Source: Halorarum salinum (GTDB lineage: Archaea; Halobacteriota; Halobacteria; Halobacteriales; Haloferacaceae). From it: 64,000 nucleotides of DNA. The notes under the pieces were generated by a model, which saw only the letters and a program-made list of their open reading frames with translations, had not been told where the DNA came from and did no database searches. The DNA is taken from contig NZ_CP058579.1 of NCBI RefSeq assembly GCF_013402875.1, forward strand, positions 186,001-250,000. Direction: 5' to 3'. Positions 41,866 through 49,727 of the stretch are shown piece after piece. How positions within the stretch are numbered: the stretch's first letter is position 1; each line of letters starts with the position of its first letter. Position numbers and translations under genes: made by a program.

Positions 41866-42921
41866 TTAGTTACCCGCGACGTCCTCGAGCGTGGCGAGGT
41901 TCTCGTCGCGCATGTCGACGCTGGAGGGGACGTAGCCTATCTCCTGGACCATGTCAGTCTCGGCGTTCTCGAGGTAGAAGCTGAGGAACTCGTAGACCTG
42001 TTCCTCGTTCCGGATCGACGATTCGCTACCGTAGATGAACAGCGGCCGGGCCATCGGATACGAGCCGTCCTTGGCGGCCGCGAGGCTCGGTGCGCCGGGT
42101 TCGTCGCCTTCCTCCGCCGCGACGCTTACGGCCTTGACGGCGTCGGAGTTCTCGTTGTAGTAGGCGTACCCGAAGTAGCCCATCGCGTACTCGGAGTCCT
42201 GGATCCCCTGGACGATCAGGTTGTCTTCCTCGGTGGGTTCGTGCTGGGCGGTGTGGTTGTGGTCCTCGCCGATGACGTTCTCGTTGAACCAGTCGTAGGT
42301 GCCCGATGTGGACGCGGGGCCGTACAGTTCGAACGGTTCGTCGGGCCACTCGTCGCGGACGTCCGACCACAGTTCCGCGCCGTCTTCGCGCCAGATCTGG
42401 GACATCTCGTCGAAGGTCATGCTGTCGACCCAGTCGGCGTCGTTGTTGACGGCCATCGTGAGCGCGTCGCTGGCGATGTGGAACTCGACCGGTTCGACGC
42501 CGTTGCCCTGACAGTGTTCGACTTCCTCGTCCTTGATCGGGCGCGACGCGCCGTTGATGTCGGCGTCACCGGGACAGAAGTGGTTCTCGAAGCCGCCGCC
42601 GCTCCCCGTCGAGTCGACCGTGACGTTCACGTCGGGGTGTTCCTCCATGAACTGCTCGGCCATCGCGTCCGTCACCGGGAAGACCGTGCTGCTCCCCGAA
42701 TTGACGACCTCGCCCGAGAGGTCATCGCCGCCGTTTCCGCCTCCGTTGCCGCCGCCGTTTCCGCCTCCGTTGCCGCCGCCGTTTCCGCCTCCGTTGCCGC
42801 CGCCGCTTCCGCCGCTCCCCTCGGTACAGCCGGCGAGCGCCGTGACGCCGATCGTCCCGGAAGCGAGCAGGAATTTCCGCCGCGATGCCAGGTCGGACGT
42901 GGCCGCTTGGTCCTCGACCAT
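41866..42921 (-). CDS. pstS: Phosphate-binding lipoprotein of the PstSCAB transporter
   Basis: A 351-residue secreted binding protein. A Tat-type start has Arg14-Arg15-Lys16, a hydrophobic segment and a lipobox Cys32 (VTALAGC). A flexible Gly/Asn linker (GGNGGGN repeats, about residues 37-68) precedes the binding domain, which has SGSSTVFPVTDAMAEQF and GSGGGFENHFCPGDADI-like phosphate-contact segments. It captures phosphate outside the cell and hands it to PstC/PstA. The gene is first in the operon; its promoter TATA lies at 42954-42963 and lacks the dyad element. Confidence 0.95.
   Translation of the reverse strand: MVEDQAATSDLASRRKFLLASGTIGVTALAGCTEGSGGSGGGNGGGNGGGNGGGNGGGNGGGNGGDDLSGEVVNSGSSTVFPVTDAMAEQFMEEHPDVNVTVDSTGSGGGFENHFCPGDADINGASRPIKDEEVEHCQGNGVEPVEFHIASDALTMAVNNDADWVDSMTFDEMSQIWREDGAELWSDVRDEWPDEPFELYGPASTSGTYDWFNENVIGEDHNHTAQHEPTEEDNLIVQGIQDSEYAMGYFGYAYYNENSDAVKAVSVAAEEGDEPGAPSLAAAKDGSYPMARPLFIYGSESSIRNEEQVYEFLSFYLENAETDMVQEIGYVPSSVDMRDENLATLEDVAGN
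42728..42815 (-). repeat. 24-bp coding tandem repeat in pstS
   Basis: About three and a half copies of a 24-bp unit (the start of one copy is CCGCCGTTTCCGCCTCCGTT on the plus strand) encode the GGNGGGN linker of PstS. The copies are nearly identical, so slippage-driven variation in linker length is likely. Confidence 0.7.
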
Positions 42922-42953
42922 CGGGTGAACGGGCGGTAGCTAATGGTAAACTC

Positions 42954-42963
42954 GTTTATAATA
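42954..42963 (-). promoter_or_regulatory. TATA box of the pst operon
   Basis: TTATAAAC on the minus strand, within CACTATTATAAACGAG, about 33-42 bp upstream of the pstS ATG. No dyad arm is found 12 bp upstream. This is the standard haloarchaeal form and serves as an internal contrast to the glycan promoters. Confidence 0.55.
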
Positions 42964-43152
42964 GTGGTACTCCCCCCTCCGTGAGAGACGTGTCCGTTCC
43001 CCCGCCGACCCGACCCCACGTGATGGCTATATAGGCCACCGAAAGCGACGAGGTGGTGACCGCCTCCTCGCGCCGGTGGTCGGCCGCCCCGGATACCGCC
43101 TCCTCGCCGGCGGGAGACGGGCTGGGTGCGGACGGAGGGCTCGGCCGAGCAC

Positions 43153-43650
43153 CTACACCGGCAGCGACCCGAGCGCCGCCGCGAGCGTCGGACCCTCCAG
43201 CAGCGCCTCGCGGCCGACCTCCACGAGCGCCGCGACGACGGCCAGTTCGAACGCGGTGACCAGCAGCGTGACGACGTCGGCCCACTTGCTCGTCACCGGG
43301 ACGCCGACGGGGATGTCGTACAGCTTCGGGTACGGGTAGAACACGGCCATCCCGCGGACGTTGCCCAGCAGGTCGAGCGCGTAGTGGGTGGCGATGCCGA
43401 GCCAGACGTACTGCAGGTTCCCGGTGAAGTGCGGGAACGCGACGAACAGCACGAGCACCGGGAGGTTGTGGAGCGTCTTCCGGTGGGTGCCGAACTCGGT
43501 GTCGATGTCGGGGACCAGCGCGCCGAGGACGACGGGCACGCCGACCACGAACGCGCTCCGGGCCCCGGCGAGCGAGATCGTGGGTTCGAGCAGGAACCCG
43601 GTGCCGAAGCCCAGCAGGACCGCGTTGACGATGTGTCCTCGCTTGTTCAT
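43153..43650 (-). CDS. Membrane-bound metal-dependent hydrolase family protein (second copy)
   Basis: A 165-residue protein from the ATG at 43650, with about four hydrophobic helices and the polar residues typical of the YdjM/DUF457 family: His5 in MNKRGHIVNAV, GALVPDIDTEFGTHRKTLHN (several Asp and His) and HYALDLLGN. The in-frame GTG-led extension upstream adds nine residues with no homology. It shares the fold class but not close sequence with the gene at 7880-8464. Substrate unknown. Confidence 0.75.
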   Translation of the reverse strand: MNKRGHIVNAVLLGFGTGFLLEPTISLAGARSAFVVGVPVVLGALVPDIDTEFGTHRKTLHNLPVLVLFVAFPHFTGNLQYVWLGIATHYALDLLGNVRGMAVFYPYPKLYDIPVGVPVTSKWADVVTLLVTAFELAVVAALVEVGREALLEGPTLAAALGSLPV

Positions 43651-43891
43651 TACGGTGGAAGTGGCTGGGGGAACCACGGGGAGGAGTCTTCCGACTCGTC
43701 GTCTTCCGTGCGTCTGACGCGGGGGACGGGGGAGTCCGGTGACGATCGGCGGGAGCGAGCCTCGTCGCGGGGGACCCGTCTCGCTCGGCCCGATCTCGAA
43801 CCGCGGGCGAAACGACAGTTTAACCGGTTGGGGGAGTTAGATGGTAACAAGGACCGCGGATCGACAGCGACGGATCCGGCGGTCCACACCC

Positions 43892-44416
43892 ATGAGCGAC
43901 GACGACGCGAACGAACGGAACGACTCGGAAACGGAGGAACCCGAAGCCCCATCGCGCGGATTCCGTCTGGAGGCCGGACTGCGCCCGTTATCGGGTCTAC
44001 TCGGTGGCCTGATCGGGGTGGACGTGAGCGAATCGCCGCCTCCGGCGGAGGACCCGGTAGACCGGGCCACCGTCGACGAGAGCGAAAGCGACACGCAGCG
44101 AGGGGACGTCGATCGGCGGCGAAGCGGGAACGGTCCACGGCGTAGACGAACGAGGCGGGTCCGGAAGGCCGGTTCGGACGGGTGCCTGTTCGACGCCCGC
44201 TTCGACGACGACGAGTTCGTCGTCACCGCCGACGTTCCGGGAACGAGCAAGGACGACCTCTCCATCGGCATCGACCCGAAGACGAACGACCTCGTGATCG
44301 GCAAGAACGGGACCGTCCTCGAGCGCGTCTCCCTCCCCTGGCAGTCGCCGGAAGCCACCAGAGTCTGGTTCAACAACGGCGTCCTCGAGGTCCGCGTGCG
44401 ACCGGCTGACCCCTGA
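43892..44416 (+). CDS. Hsp20/GvpH-like small heat-shock protein
   Basis: A 174-residue protein. The N-terminus is acidic and low-complexity (residues 1-90), containing PLSGLLGGLIGVDVSE, which resembles haloarchaeal GvpH. The C-terminal 80 residues form an alpha-crystallin-like beta sandwich: FDARFDDDEFVVTADVPGTS, then LVIGKNGTVLERVSLPW and NGVLEVRVRPADP. It probably acts as a chaperone. No other gas-vesicle genes are nearby, so a general rather than gas-vesicle role is likelier. Confidence 0.8.
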   Translation: MSDDDANERNDSETEEPEAPSRGFRLEAGLRPLSGLLGGLIGVDVSESPPPAEDPVDRATVDESESDTQRGDVDRRRSGNGPRRRRTRRVRKAGSDGCLFDARFDDDEFVVTADVPGTSKDDLSIGIDPKTNDLVIGKNGTVLERVSLPWQSPEATRVWFNNGVLEVRVRPADP

Positions 44417-44511
44417 CCGGCGCGTCGGGGGCGCGGCGGCGGCAGTCCCCGAACCGCGCCGTTCCAACGGGGAGACATATGTACCCCCCGTCCCAACCCA
44501 TCGCAACTCGC

Positions 44512-45861
44512 ATGGACGACACGAGCGACGCCCGGCGGCCGCGCGCTCGAGGGACGGGCAGGCGACGGTTCCTCCGGCGCGCGGGCGTCGGCGCGGCAGT
44601 CGGCCTCGCCGGCTGTACCGCCCTCCTGAAGCGCCCGACCGGGTACGACCGGTCCCAGGCGGACTTCGACCCTCCGACCCTTCCGTACGACGAGACGTAT
44701 CCCGACGACGACGGCGTGACGACGTTCCGCCGTGGCCTCCGTCGGCTCGGCTACTACCCCGACGCGGTCGTCCCCGACTCGGTGACGGTGAACTGGCGGC
44801 TCCCGGTCAACTACGACGACCACACGGCGGCCAAGGCGAGCCCCCGCCCGACGCCCGACGGCGGGACCGTCCTGATTCCGGCCGACACGGGTCGCGTCCA
44901 CGCGGTGACTCCGGCGGGCGAGCACCGCTGGACGGCCGAGACGGGCGCGACCTCGATGGGCATCCACGCCACGCCGACGGTCGTCGACGACGTCGCGTAC
45001 GTCGGCGGCTACGACGGCGACCTCTACGCGTTCGACGTGGGGACGGGCGAGCAGGTGTGGCGCACGGGCCGGTGGGCGCTCGACGGCTCGATCGCCATCG
45101 GGTCGAGCCCCGCCTACTGGGACGGCGTGCTCTACGTCGTCGCGGAGTACAGCAACCCGGCCGCCGGGACGATGTGGGCGATCGACGCCGAGACCGGCGA
45201 GCCGATGTGGAGCGACGACCGCCCCCTGGGCATGCCCCACCCGTCGACGGCGATCGACCCGGTCTCCGAGCGGCTGGTCACCGGGTCGAACGACGGGGTC
45301 GTCTACTGCTGGGAGTTCCCCTCGATGGAATTCGCCTGGGAGTTCCAGACCGGCCACCACGTCAAGGGGACGACGCCGCTGTACGACGGGAGCGCGTTCG
45401 TCGGCTCCTGGGACGGCAACCTCTACCGGCTCGCCCTCGAGGACGGGACCGAGGAGTGGCGCTTCGAGACCGACGACGTGATCATGTCGAACCCCGGGAT
45501 CGACCCCGACGCCGGCGTCGTCTACGTCGGGGGCGACGACCACTACGTGCACGCGCTCGCGGCCGACACCGGCGAGGAGCTGTGGGCACGCGACGTCGGC
45601 GGCCACGTCATCGGCTCGCTGACGGTCACCGCCGGGTCGGTCCTGGTCGGCTCGTACGACTCGCACCTGTACGCGCTGGACAAGGAGTCGGGCGCGGTTC
45701 GCTGGCGCGTCGCGAACAACGGGCACGTCACCAGCGAGGCGGTCCCGCACGACGGGCGGATCTTCTACGCGGAACGGGCGGTGCTCTCGGGGGGGCGCGG
45801 CGGCGACGAACCGGCCGTCGAGACGCCCGGCCACGCCCACTGTCTCGTCCCCGACGAGTGA
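44512..45861 (+). CDS. Tat lipoprotein with PQQ-type beta-propeller
   Basis: A 449-residue secreted protein. Residues 17-19 (Arg-Arg-Arg), a hydrophobic stretch and the lipobox Cys35 (GLAGC) form the signal. The rest is a PQQ-like propeller of about seven blades, with repeats such as GGYDGDLYAFDVGTGEQVWR and GSYDSHLYALDKESGAVRWR. It likely binds a partner or a redox cofactor outside the membrane; the catalytic residues of PQQ dehydrogenases are not obvious. An upstream in-frame ATG at 44479 is possible but adds only a non-homologous 11 residues. Confidence 0.85.
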   Translation: MDDTSDARRPRARGTGRRRFLRRAGVGAAVGLAGCTALLKRPTGYDRSQADFDPPTLPYDETYPDDDGVTTFRRGLRRLGYYPDAVVPDSVTVNWRLPVNYDDHTAAKASPRPTPDGGTVLIPADTGRVHAVTPAGEHRWTAETGATSMGIHATPTVVDDVAYVGGYDGDLYAFDVGTGEQVWRTGRWALDGSIAIGSSPAYWDGVLYVVAEYSNPAAGTMWAIDAETGEPMWSDDRPLGMPHPSTAIDPVSERLVTGSNDGVVYCWEFPSMEFAWEFQTGHHVKGTTPLYDGSAFVGSWDGNLYRLALEDGTEEWRFETDDVIMSNPGIDPDAGVVYVGGDDHYVHALAADTGEELWARDVGGHVIGSLTVTAGSVLVGSYDSHLYALDKESGAVRWRVANNGHVTSEAVPHDGRIFYAERAVLSGGRGGDEPAVETPGHAHCLVPDE

Positions 45862-45879
45862 GTGCCCCGGCGGTTCCCC

Positions 45880-45981
45880 TCAGTCCATTTCGGCTTCGTG
45901 TTCCTCCCGGTTGTGCTCGTGAAGGTCCTCCTCGTCGTCGAACGTCGCGCCGCACAGGTCACACTCGTACTCGTCCGCCAT
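45880..45981 (-). CDS. 33-residue C2H2 zinc-finger protein
   Basis: MADEYECDLCGATFDDEEDL then HEHNREEHEAEMD. Cys7 and Cys10 with His21/His28-type spacing form one classic C2H2 finger. Haloarchaea encode many such tiny single-finger proteins. It converges with the propeller gene, 18 bp from its end. The in-frame extension upstream lacks similarity, so the short form is preferred. Confidence 0.75.
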   Translation of the reverse strand: MADEYECDLCGATFDDEEDLHEHNREEHEAEMD

Positions 45982-46178
45982 ACGACCACACACGGTCGTG
46001 CCGTCGGTAAGGTCATCGTCCGGTCGGTGTCCGGACGGCGTCCGGGTGGTTACGGCTTGGTCCCGTCCCCCCCTTCCACCACCGGGGTACGCTCCCTTCG
46101 GGTTCGCGTTTCCGCCACTTTGTTCACGTTTCCCCTGCCGGGCCCGCATTCATCGTCCACGGCCTGGTAGGCGGTGGC

Positions 46179-47660
46179 ATGGAGGAGTTCGACTTCCTGG
46201 TCGTGGGCTCGGGGTCCGGACTCGACGTGGCGAACGTGGCGGCCGAGCGCGGACGGTCCGTCGCCGTCGTCGAGAAGGGGCCCCTCGGCGGCACCTGCCT
46301 CAACCGGGGCTGCATCCCCTCGAAGATGCTGCTGTACCACGCCGACGTCCTCGAGACGGTCGAGCGCGCCGGCGAGTTCGGCGTCGACGCCGAGGTCAGG
46401 GGCGTCTCGTTCGAGGAGATCGTCCGCGAGGTGAACGACGAGGTCCACGAGGACGCCGAGTCGATCCGGCGCGGGCTCGAGTCCTCCGAGCGGCACAGGC
46501 TGTACGCGGGCGAGGGGCGCTTCGTCGACGAGCGCACGCTCGAGATCGCGGGCGGCGAGGACGACGGCGCCCGCATCCGGGCGGAGACGGTGCTCGTCGC
46601 GGCCGGAACTCGCCCCGCCGTCCCGGCCATCGACGGCCTCGAGGACGTCGACTACCTCACGAGCACCGAGGCGCTCCGGTTGACGGAGCCGCCGGACCGC
46701 CTCCTGATCGTCGGCGGCGGCTACGTCGCCGCGGAGCTCGCCCACTTCTTCGGCACGTTCGGGAGCGAGGTGACGATCGTGGGACGCAGGCCGGCCCTGC
46801 TGCCCGACGCCGACGAGGAGGTCGCCCGGGCGTTCACCGACCGGTACGCGGAGCGGTTCGACGTGCACACGGGCTACGAGGCGACCGCCGCGTCCGAGTC
46901 CGGCGGGACCGTGACAGTCGAGGCGCGGCCGTTCACCTACGGCAACGACGGCGAGGGAGGCGGGCAGAACGCGACCGCGGACGGCGAGGCCGATCCCATC
47001 GCCGTCTCGGGCGACGAACTGCTGCTGGCCGCCGGGCGCGTGCCGAACACGGACGTGCTGAACGTCGCGGCCGCCGGCGTCGAGACCGACGAGCGCGGGT
47101 TCGTCGAGACCGACGAGTACCTCCGGACGACCGCCGAGGGGGTCTGGGCGCTCGGCGACGTCGTCGGCGAGTACCTGCTGAAACACAGCGCCAACCACGA
47201 GGCCCGCGCCGTCGCGCGGAACGTATTCGGGGACCGGATGCAGCCGGTCGACTACGCCGCGATGCCGTTCGCCGTCTTCGCCTCCCCCGAGGTCGCGGGC
47301 GTGGGCGTGACCGAGGGGGAACTCCGCGCGGCGGACCGCGAGTACGGTGTCTCCACGTACCGCTACGAGGACACCGCCCGCGGGAACGCGATGAAGGCCG
47401 AGGGGTTCGTGAAGCCCCTGGTCGACCCCGAGGGGTCGATCCTCGGCTGTCACATCGTCGGCCCGGACGCCTCGGCGCTGATCCAGGAGGTCGTCGTGGC
47501 GATGAAGGCCGGGTCCGGGACCGTCCGGGACCTCAGGGAGTCGGTCCACATCCACCCGGCGCTCCCCGAGGTCGTCCAGCGAGCGTTCGCCGGCGGGTTC
47601 CACCGGGGTGGCGAGCACGGGCACGACCACGAGCACGGGCACGACCACGAGCACCGGTAA
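46179..47660 (+). CDS. Pyridine nucleotide-disulfide oxidoreductase (dihydrolipoamide dehydrogenase-like) with His-rich tail
   Basis: A 493-residue FAD enzyme. FAD binding is at the start (DFLVVGSGSGLDVANVAAER), the redox pair is Cys40/Cys45 in GGTCLNRGCIPSKML, a second Rossmann segment is LLIVGGGYVAAELAHFFG, FAD contact is LGDVVGEYLLKHSANHE, and the C-terminal dimerisation domain contains HIHPALPEVVQRAF with the catalytic His-Pro. It belongs with dihydrolipoamide dehydrogenases and mercuric/mycothione reductases; substrate unsure. The last 16 residues (HGHDHEHGHDHEHR) are a metal-binding-type tail. The ATG at 46179 begins the FAD motif. Confidence 0.9.
   Translation: MEEFDFLVVGSGSGLDVANVAAERGRSVAVVEKGPLGGTCLNRGCIPSKMLLYHADVLETVERAGEFGVDAEVRGVSFEEIVREVNDEVHEDAESIRRGLESSERHRLYAGEGRFVDERTLEIAGGEDDGARIRAETVLVAAGTRPAVPAIDGLEDVDYLTSTEALRLTEPPDRLLIVGGGYVAAELAHFFGTFGSEVTIVGRRPALLPDADEEVARAFTDRYAERFDVHTGYEATAASESGGTVTVEARPFTYGNDGEGGGQNATADGEADPIAVSGDELLLAAGRVPNTDVLNVAAAGVETDERGFVETDEYLRTTAEGVWALGDVVGEYLLKHSANHEARAVARNVFGDRMQPVDYAAMPFAVFASPEVAGVGVTEGELRAADREYGVSTYRYEDTARGNAMKAEGFVKPLVDPEGSILGCHIVGPDASALIQEVVVAMKAGSGTVRDLRESVHIHPALPEVVQRAFAGGFHRGGEHGHDHEHGHDHEHR
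47613..47648 (+). repeat. 18-bp tandem repeat encoding the His-rich tail
   Basis: GAGCACGGGCACGACCAC occurs twice in a row at 47613-47630 and 47631-47648, exact copies, then a partial third. It creates the HGHDHE repeats of the oxidoreductase tail and looks like recent slippage. Confidence 0.8.
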
Positions 47661-47712
47661 CCGTCGGACCGTCGCCGGCCGCTCGCCCGGGGCCTCGCCC
47701 GAACCGCGGGGC

Positions 47713-49179
47713 TCAGACGGACGTCCGCGCGCCGAGGAATCCGGAGAGATCCCGGAGCGTCCGCACCGACCCGGCGCGGAACTGCTCGCTCGCGAGCGCG
47801 AACAGGCCGAAGTGGACGGCCGTACCGACCGCGAGCACGGGGCCGAGCGTCGAGACGGGCGTCACGTCGAGCGCGTGGCTGGCGGCCCAGACGAGCGCGC
47901 CGGCGGCCGCCGCCGCCCCGAACTGGAGGTGGAACGTCTCGGGGAGGACGACCCGGCCGAACGCGTACCGGGCGGCGACCTCCGAGCCGACGACGCCCGC
48001 CAGTTCGAGCGCGACCAGCGCGAGGACGACCCCCTCGACGCCGCCGGCCGCCGCGCCGAGGACGACCGCGGGCACCCCGGCGACGAGCGTCGCGGCGGTC
48101 AGGTAGAACACGTACCGCGGCCGGTCGACGCCGTGGATCGCCGCCGCGATCGGCGTCTTCACTCCCGAGAGCACGTGGATCGAGGCCACGCCGAGCAGCA
48201 CCAGCCCCGCCGTCGCGTACTCGGGGCCGGCCGCCACGAGCAGGAGTTCCGACGCGACCGGCGCCATCAGGAACACCGCCGGGATGGCGACGCTCGGGGT
48301 GTAGTCGATCGCCAGCCTGACGTAGTCGAGTACGTCCTCGTCGGCCGTGTCCATCGCGCTGATCTTCACAAGCAGCGGGTCGTTGATGCAGGTCGCGAGG
48401 TACGAGCCGACCATCGCGACGCGCTTTGCCGTCTCGTAGGTGGCGACCGCAGACCCGCCGAGGACGACCCCCATCAGCAGCGTGGGCGCCTGCTCCCAGA
48501 GGTGGCTCGCGATGCCGGTCGGGAAGCTCCACTTGCCGAACTCGGCCCCGCTGGCCAGCGACTCGCGGGACGGGAGCCGCGGGACGAGCCCGACGAGCAC
48601 GTAGATGCAAAGCGCCGCGGAGAGATGGATGCCGGCGCCCAGCAGGAGCACCGACCGGGGGGAGGCCGCCCCGAACCAGACGAGGGCGAGCACGCCCCCG
48701 AGGAACGCCGTCTCGCGGAGCGACTGGGCCACCATCGACGCGCCGGGGCTGCCGGCGGCGTCGTAGAGTCGGGTCGACATCGCCGACTGGGTGAGCACGG
48801 CCGTGTAGACGCCGAACGCGAGCACGGTCGGCCCCGTGAGCGGCGTCCGGGCCACGAGGGTCGGCGCGGCGAGGAGCAACGCGCCCGCGAACGCGATGAG
48901 GTACAGCGCCGTCCCGGCCTGCGCGAGGCCGAAGAACTCCGCGCTCGAGGAGTCGACCTCGCTCGCCCGCTTGCGCATGATCTCGCTGAGCTCCCGGGAG
49001 GGGATGATCGCGATGAACGACGCCGAGATCGCGTAGAAGTACGCGCCCAGCCCCGTCGAGCCCAGCGCCCGGGTGAGGAGCGCGAGGGTCGCCAGGTGGA
49101 CGGCGACGAGGACGACGTTCGAGGCCGCGGAGATCAACGATTCGCGCCTGATGCTCAGGTTCGCCGTAGCGGCTGCCAT
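47713..49179 (-). CDS. Polysaccharide flippase (Wzx/MATE type)
   Basis: A 488-residue protein with about 14 membrane helices, starting MAAATANLSIRRESLISAAS; family segments include LLTRALGSTGLGAYFYAISA, ELSEIMRKRASE and TYETAKRVAMVGSYLATCIN. It should flip a lipid-linked glycan unit across the membrane. It is divergent from the glycosyltransferase gene at 49728 and downstream of a degenerate dyad-like element 29 bp from its ATG. Two other flippase loci lie at 26232-28526 (intact) and 51190-52225 (broken). Confidence 0.9.
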   Translation of the reverse strand: MAAATANLSIRRESLISAASNVVLVAVHLATLALLTRALGSTGLGAYFYAISASFIAIIPSRELSEIMRKRASEVDSSSAEFFGLAQAGTALYLIAFAGALLLAAPTLVARTPLTGPTVLAFGVYTAVLTQSAMSTRLYDAAGSPGASMVAQSLRETAFLGGVLALVWFGAASPRSVLLLGAGIHLSAALCIYVLVGLVPRLPSRESLASGAEFGKWSFPTGIASHLWEQAPTLLMGVVLGGSAVATYETAKRVAMVGSYLATCINDPLLVKISAMDTADEDVLDYVRLAIDYTPSVAIPAVFLMAPVASELLLVAAGPEYATAGLVLLGVASIHVLSGVKTPIAAAIHGVDRPRYVFYLTAATLVAGVPAVVLGAAAGGVEGVVLALVALELAGVVGSEVAARYAFGRVVLPETFHLQFGAAAAAGALVWAASHALDVTPVSTLGPVLAVGTAVHFGLFALASEQFRAGSVRTLRDLSGFLGARTSV

Positions 49180-49565
49180 CGAGTAGCGCAGCCTTACCCG
49201 ATCTCGTTCTTAAGCCTACTGTTAGAACATGTACTCTACCATTCCGCAAGAACGAACCGATCCGGATTACCCGGGAAGTATCCTGTAACGAGTGTCGTTA
49301 CCAGTCGTTCGTGTTTAACATACGCCTATGACACTGTTTTTATGCTAGACGGCGTGGGACGATGGAGGCGAACCGCCGACGGGGAGCGACCCGGGAGGCG
49401 GCCCGGTCGGCGCGCGGCGGTTCCACGTCGCCGCGCGCGACCGTCGAGGCGGAGTCCGGTCGAGTCCGAGTCCGCATCCGAGGCCCGGTAAGCCGACCGT
49501 ACGGCCCCGCTCGTGGGTAGGGCTCTCGTAACTAACGCCGTCCGGACCGTCGGAAGGGGGAACGA
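49180..49565. other. Divergent intergenic region before the second glycan cluster
   Basis: About 385 bp. It contains an AT-richer block (49200-49345), including TTTTTATGC near 49335, and a Cys-free stretch with no gene. A degenerate dyad match sits at 49209-49225. The sequence AACTAACG at 49531-49537 is the closest TATA-like word to the leader ORF at 49566. No stem-loop of note is seen. Confidence 0.5.
49209..49225 (-). promoter_or_regulatory. Degenerate dyad-like element (site 14)
   Basis: On the minus strand: CTAAC-AGTAGGC-TTAAG. The flippase ATG at 49179 is 29 bp away, as for the good sites, but the left arm matches poorly. I list it because of the spacing; on sequence alone it is weak. 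Confidence 0.35.
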
Positions 49566-49721
49566 ATGACCGACCGTACGACGGGCCACCGCGAGGGGCC
49601 GGCGGCCGGCGGAGGCCGGGGACCGACCGGCGTGGCGCCCGCGGGGCGTTCCGACGGCACCGACCCGCCGACGGGTCGGGTGGCCGGACCCGAGGCGTCC
49701 TGGAACGAGGAGGGTGACTGA
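49566..49721 (+). CDS. 51-codon leader ORF before the glycosyltransferase gene
   Basis: ATG at 49566 encodes MTDRTTGHREGPAAGGGRGP and on to residue 51, a Gly/Pro/Arg-rich peptide without homology, ending GD. It stops 6 bp before the glycosyltransferase ATG at 49728. TATA-like TAACTAAC (49529-49536) is 29 bp upstream of its ATG. A ribosome-binding GGGGG tract precedes it. Treat as an upstream ORF of doubtful coding value. Confidence 0.4.
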   Translation: MTDRTTGHREGPAAGGGRGPTGVAPAGRSDGTDPPTGRVAGPEASWNEEGD

Positions 49722-49727
49722 TCGACG

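Noticed and set aside
42728-42815. Tandem repeats in pstS considered as a CRISPR-like array
   Set aside because: The copies are contiguous with no spacers, keep the reading frame and encode a Gly/Asn linker; no cas genes are nearby.
43892-44416. A gas-vesicle gene cluster around the GvpH-like protein
   Set aside because: No gvpA, gvpC or other gas-vesicle genes are nearby; the protein fits a general Hsp20 chaperone.
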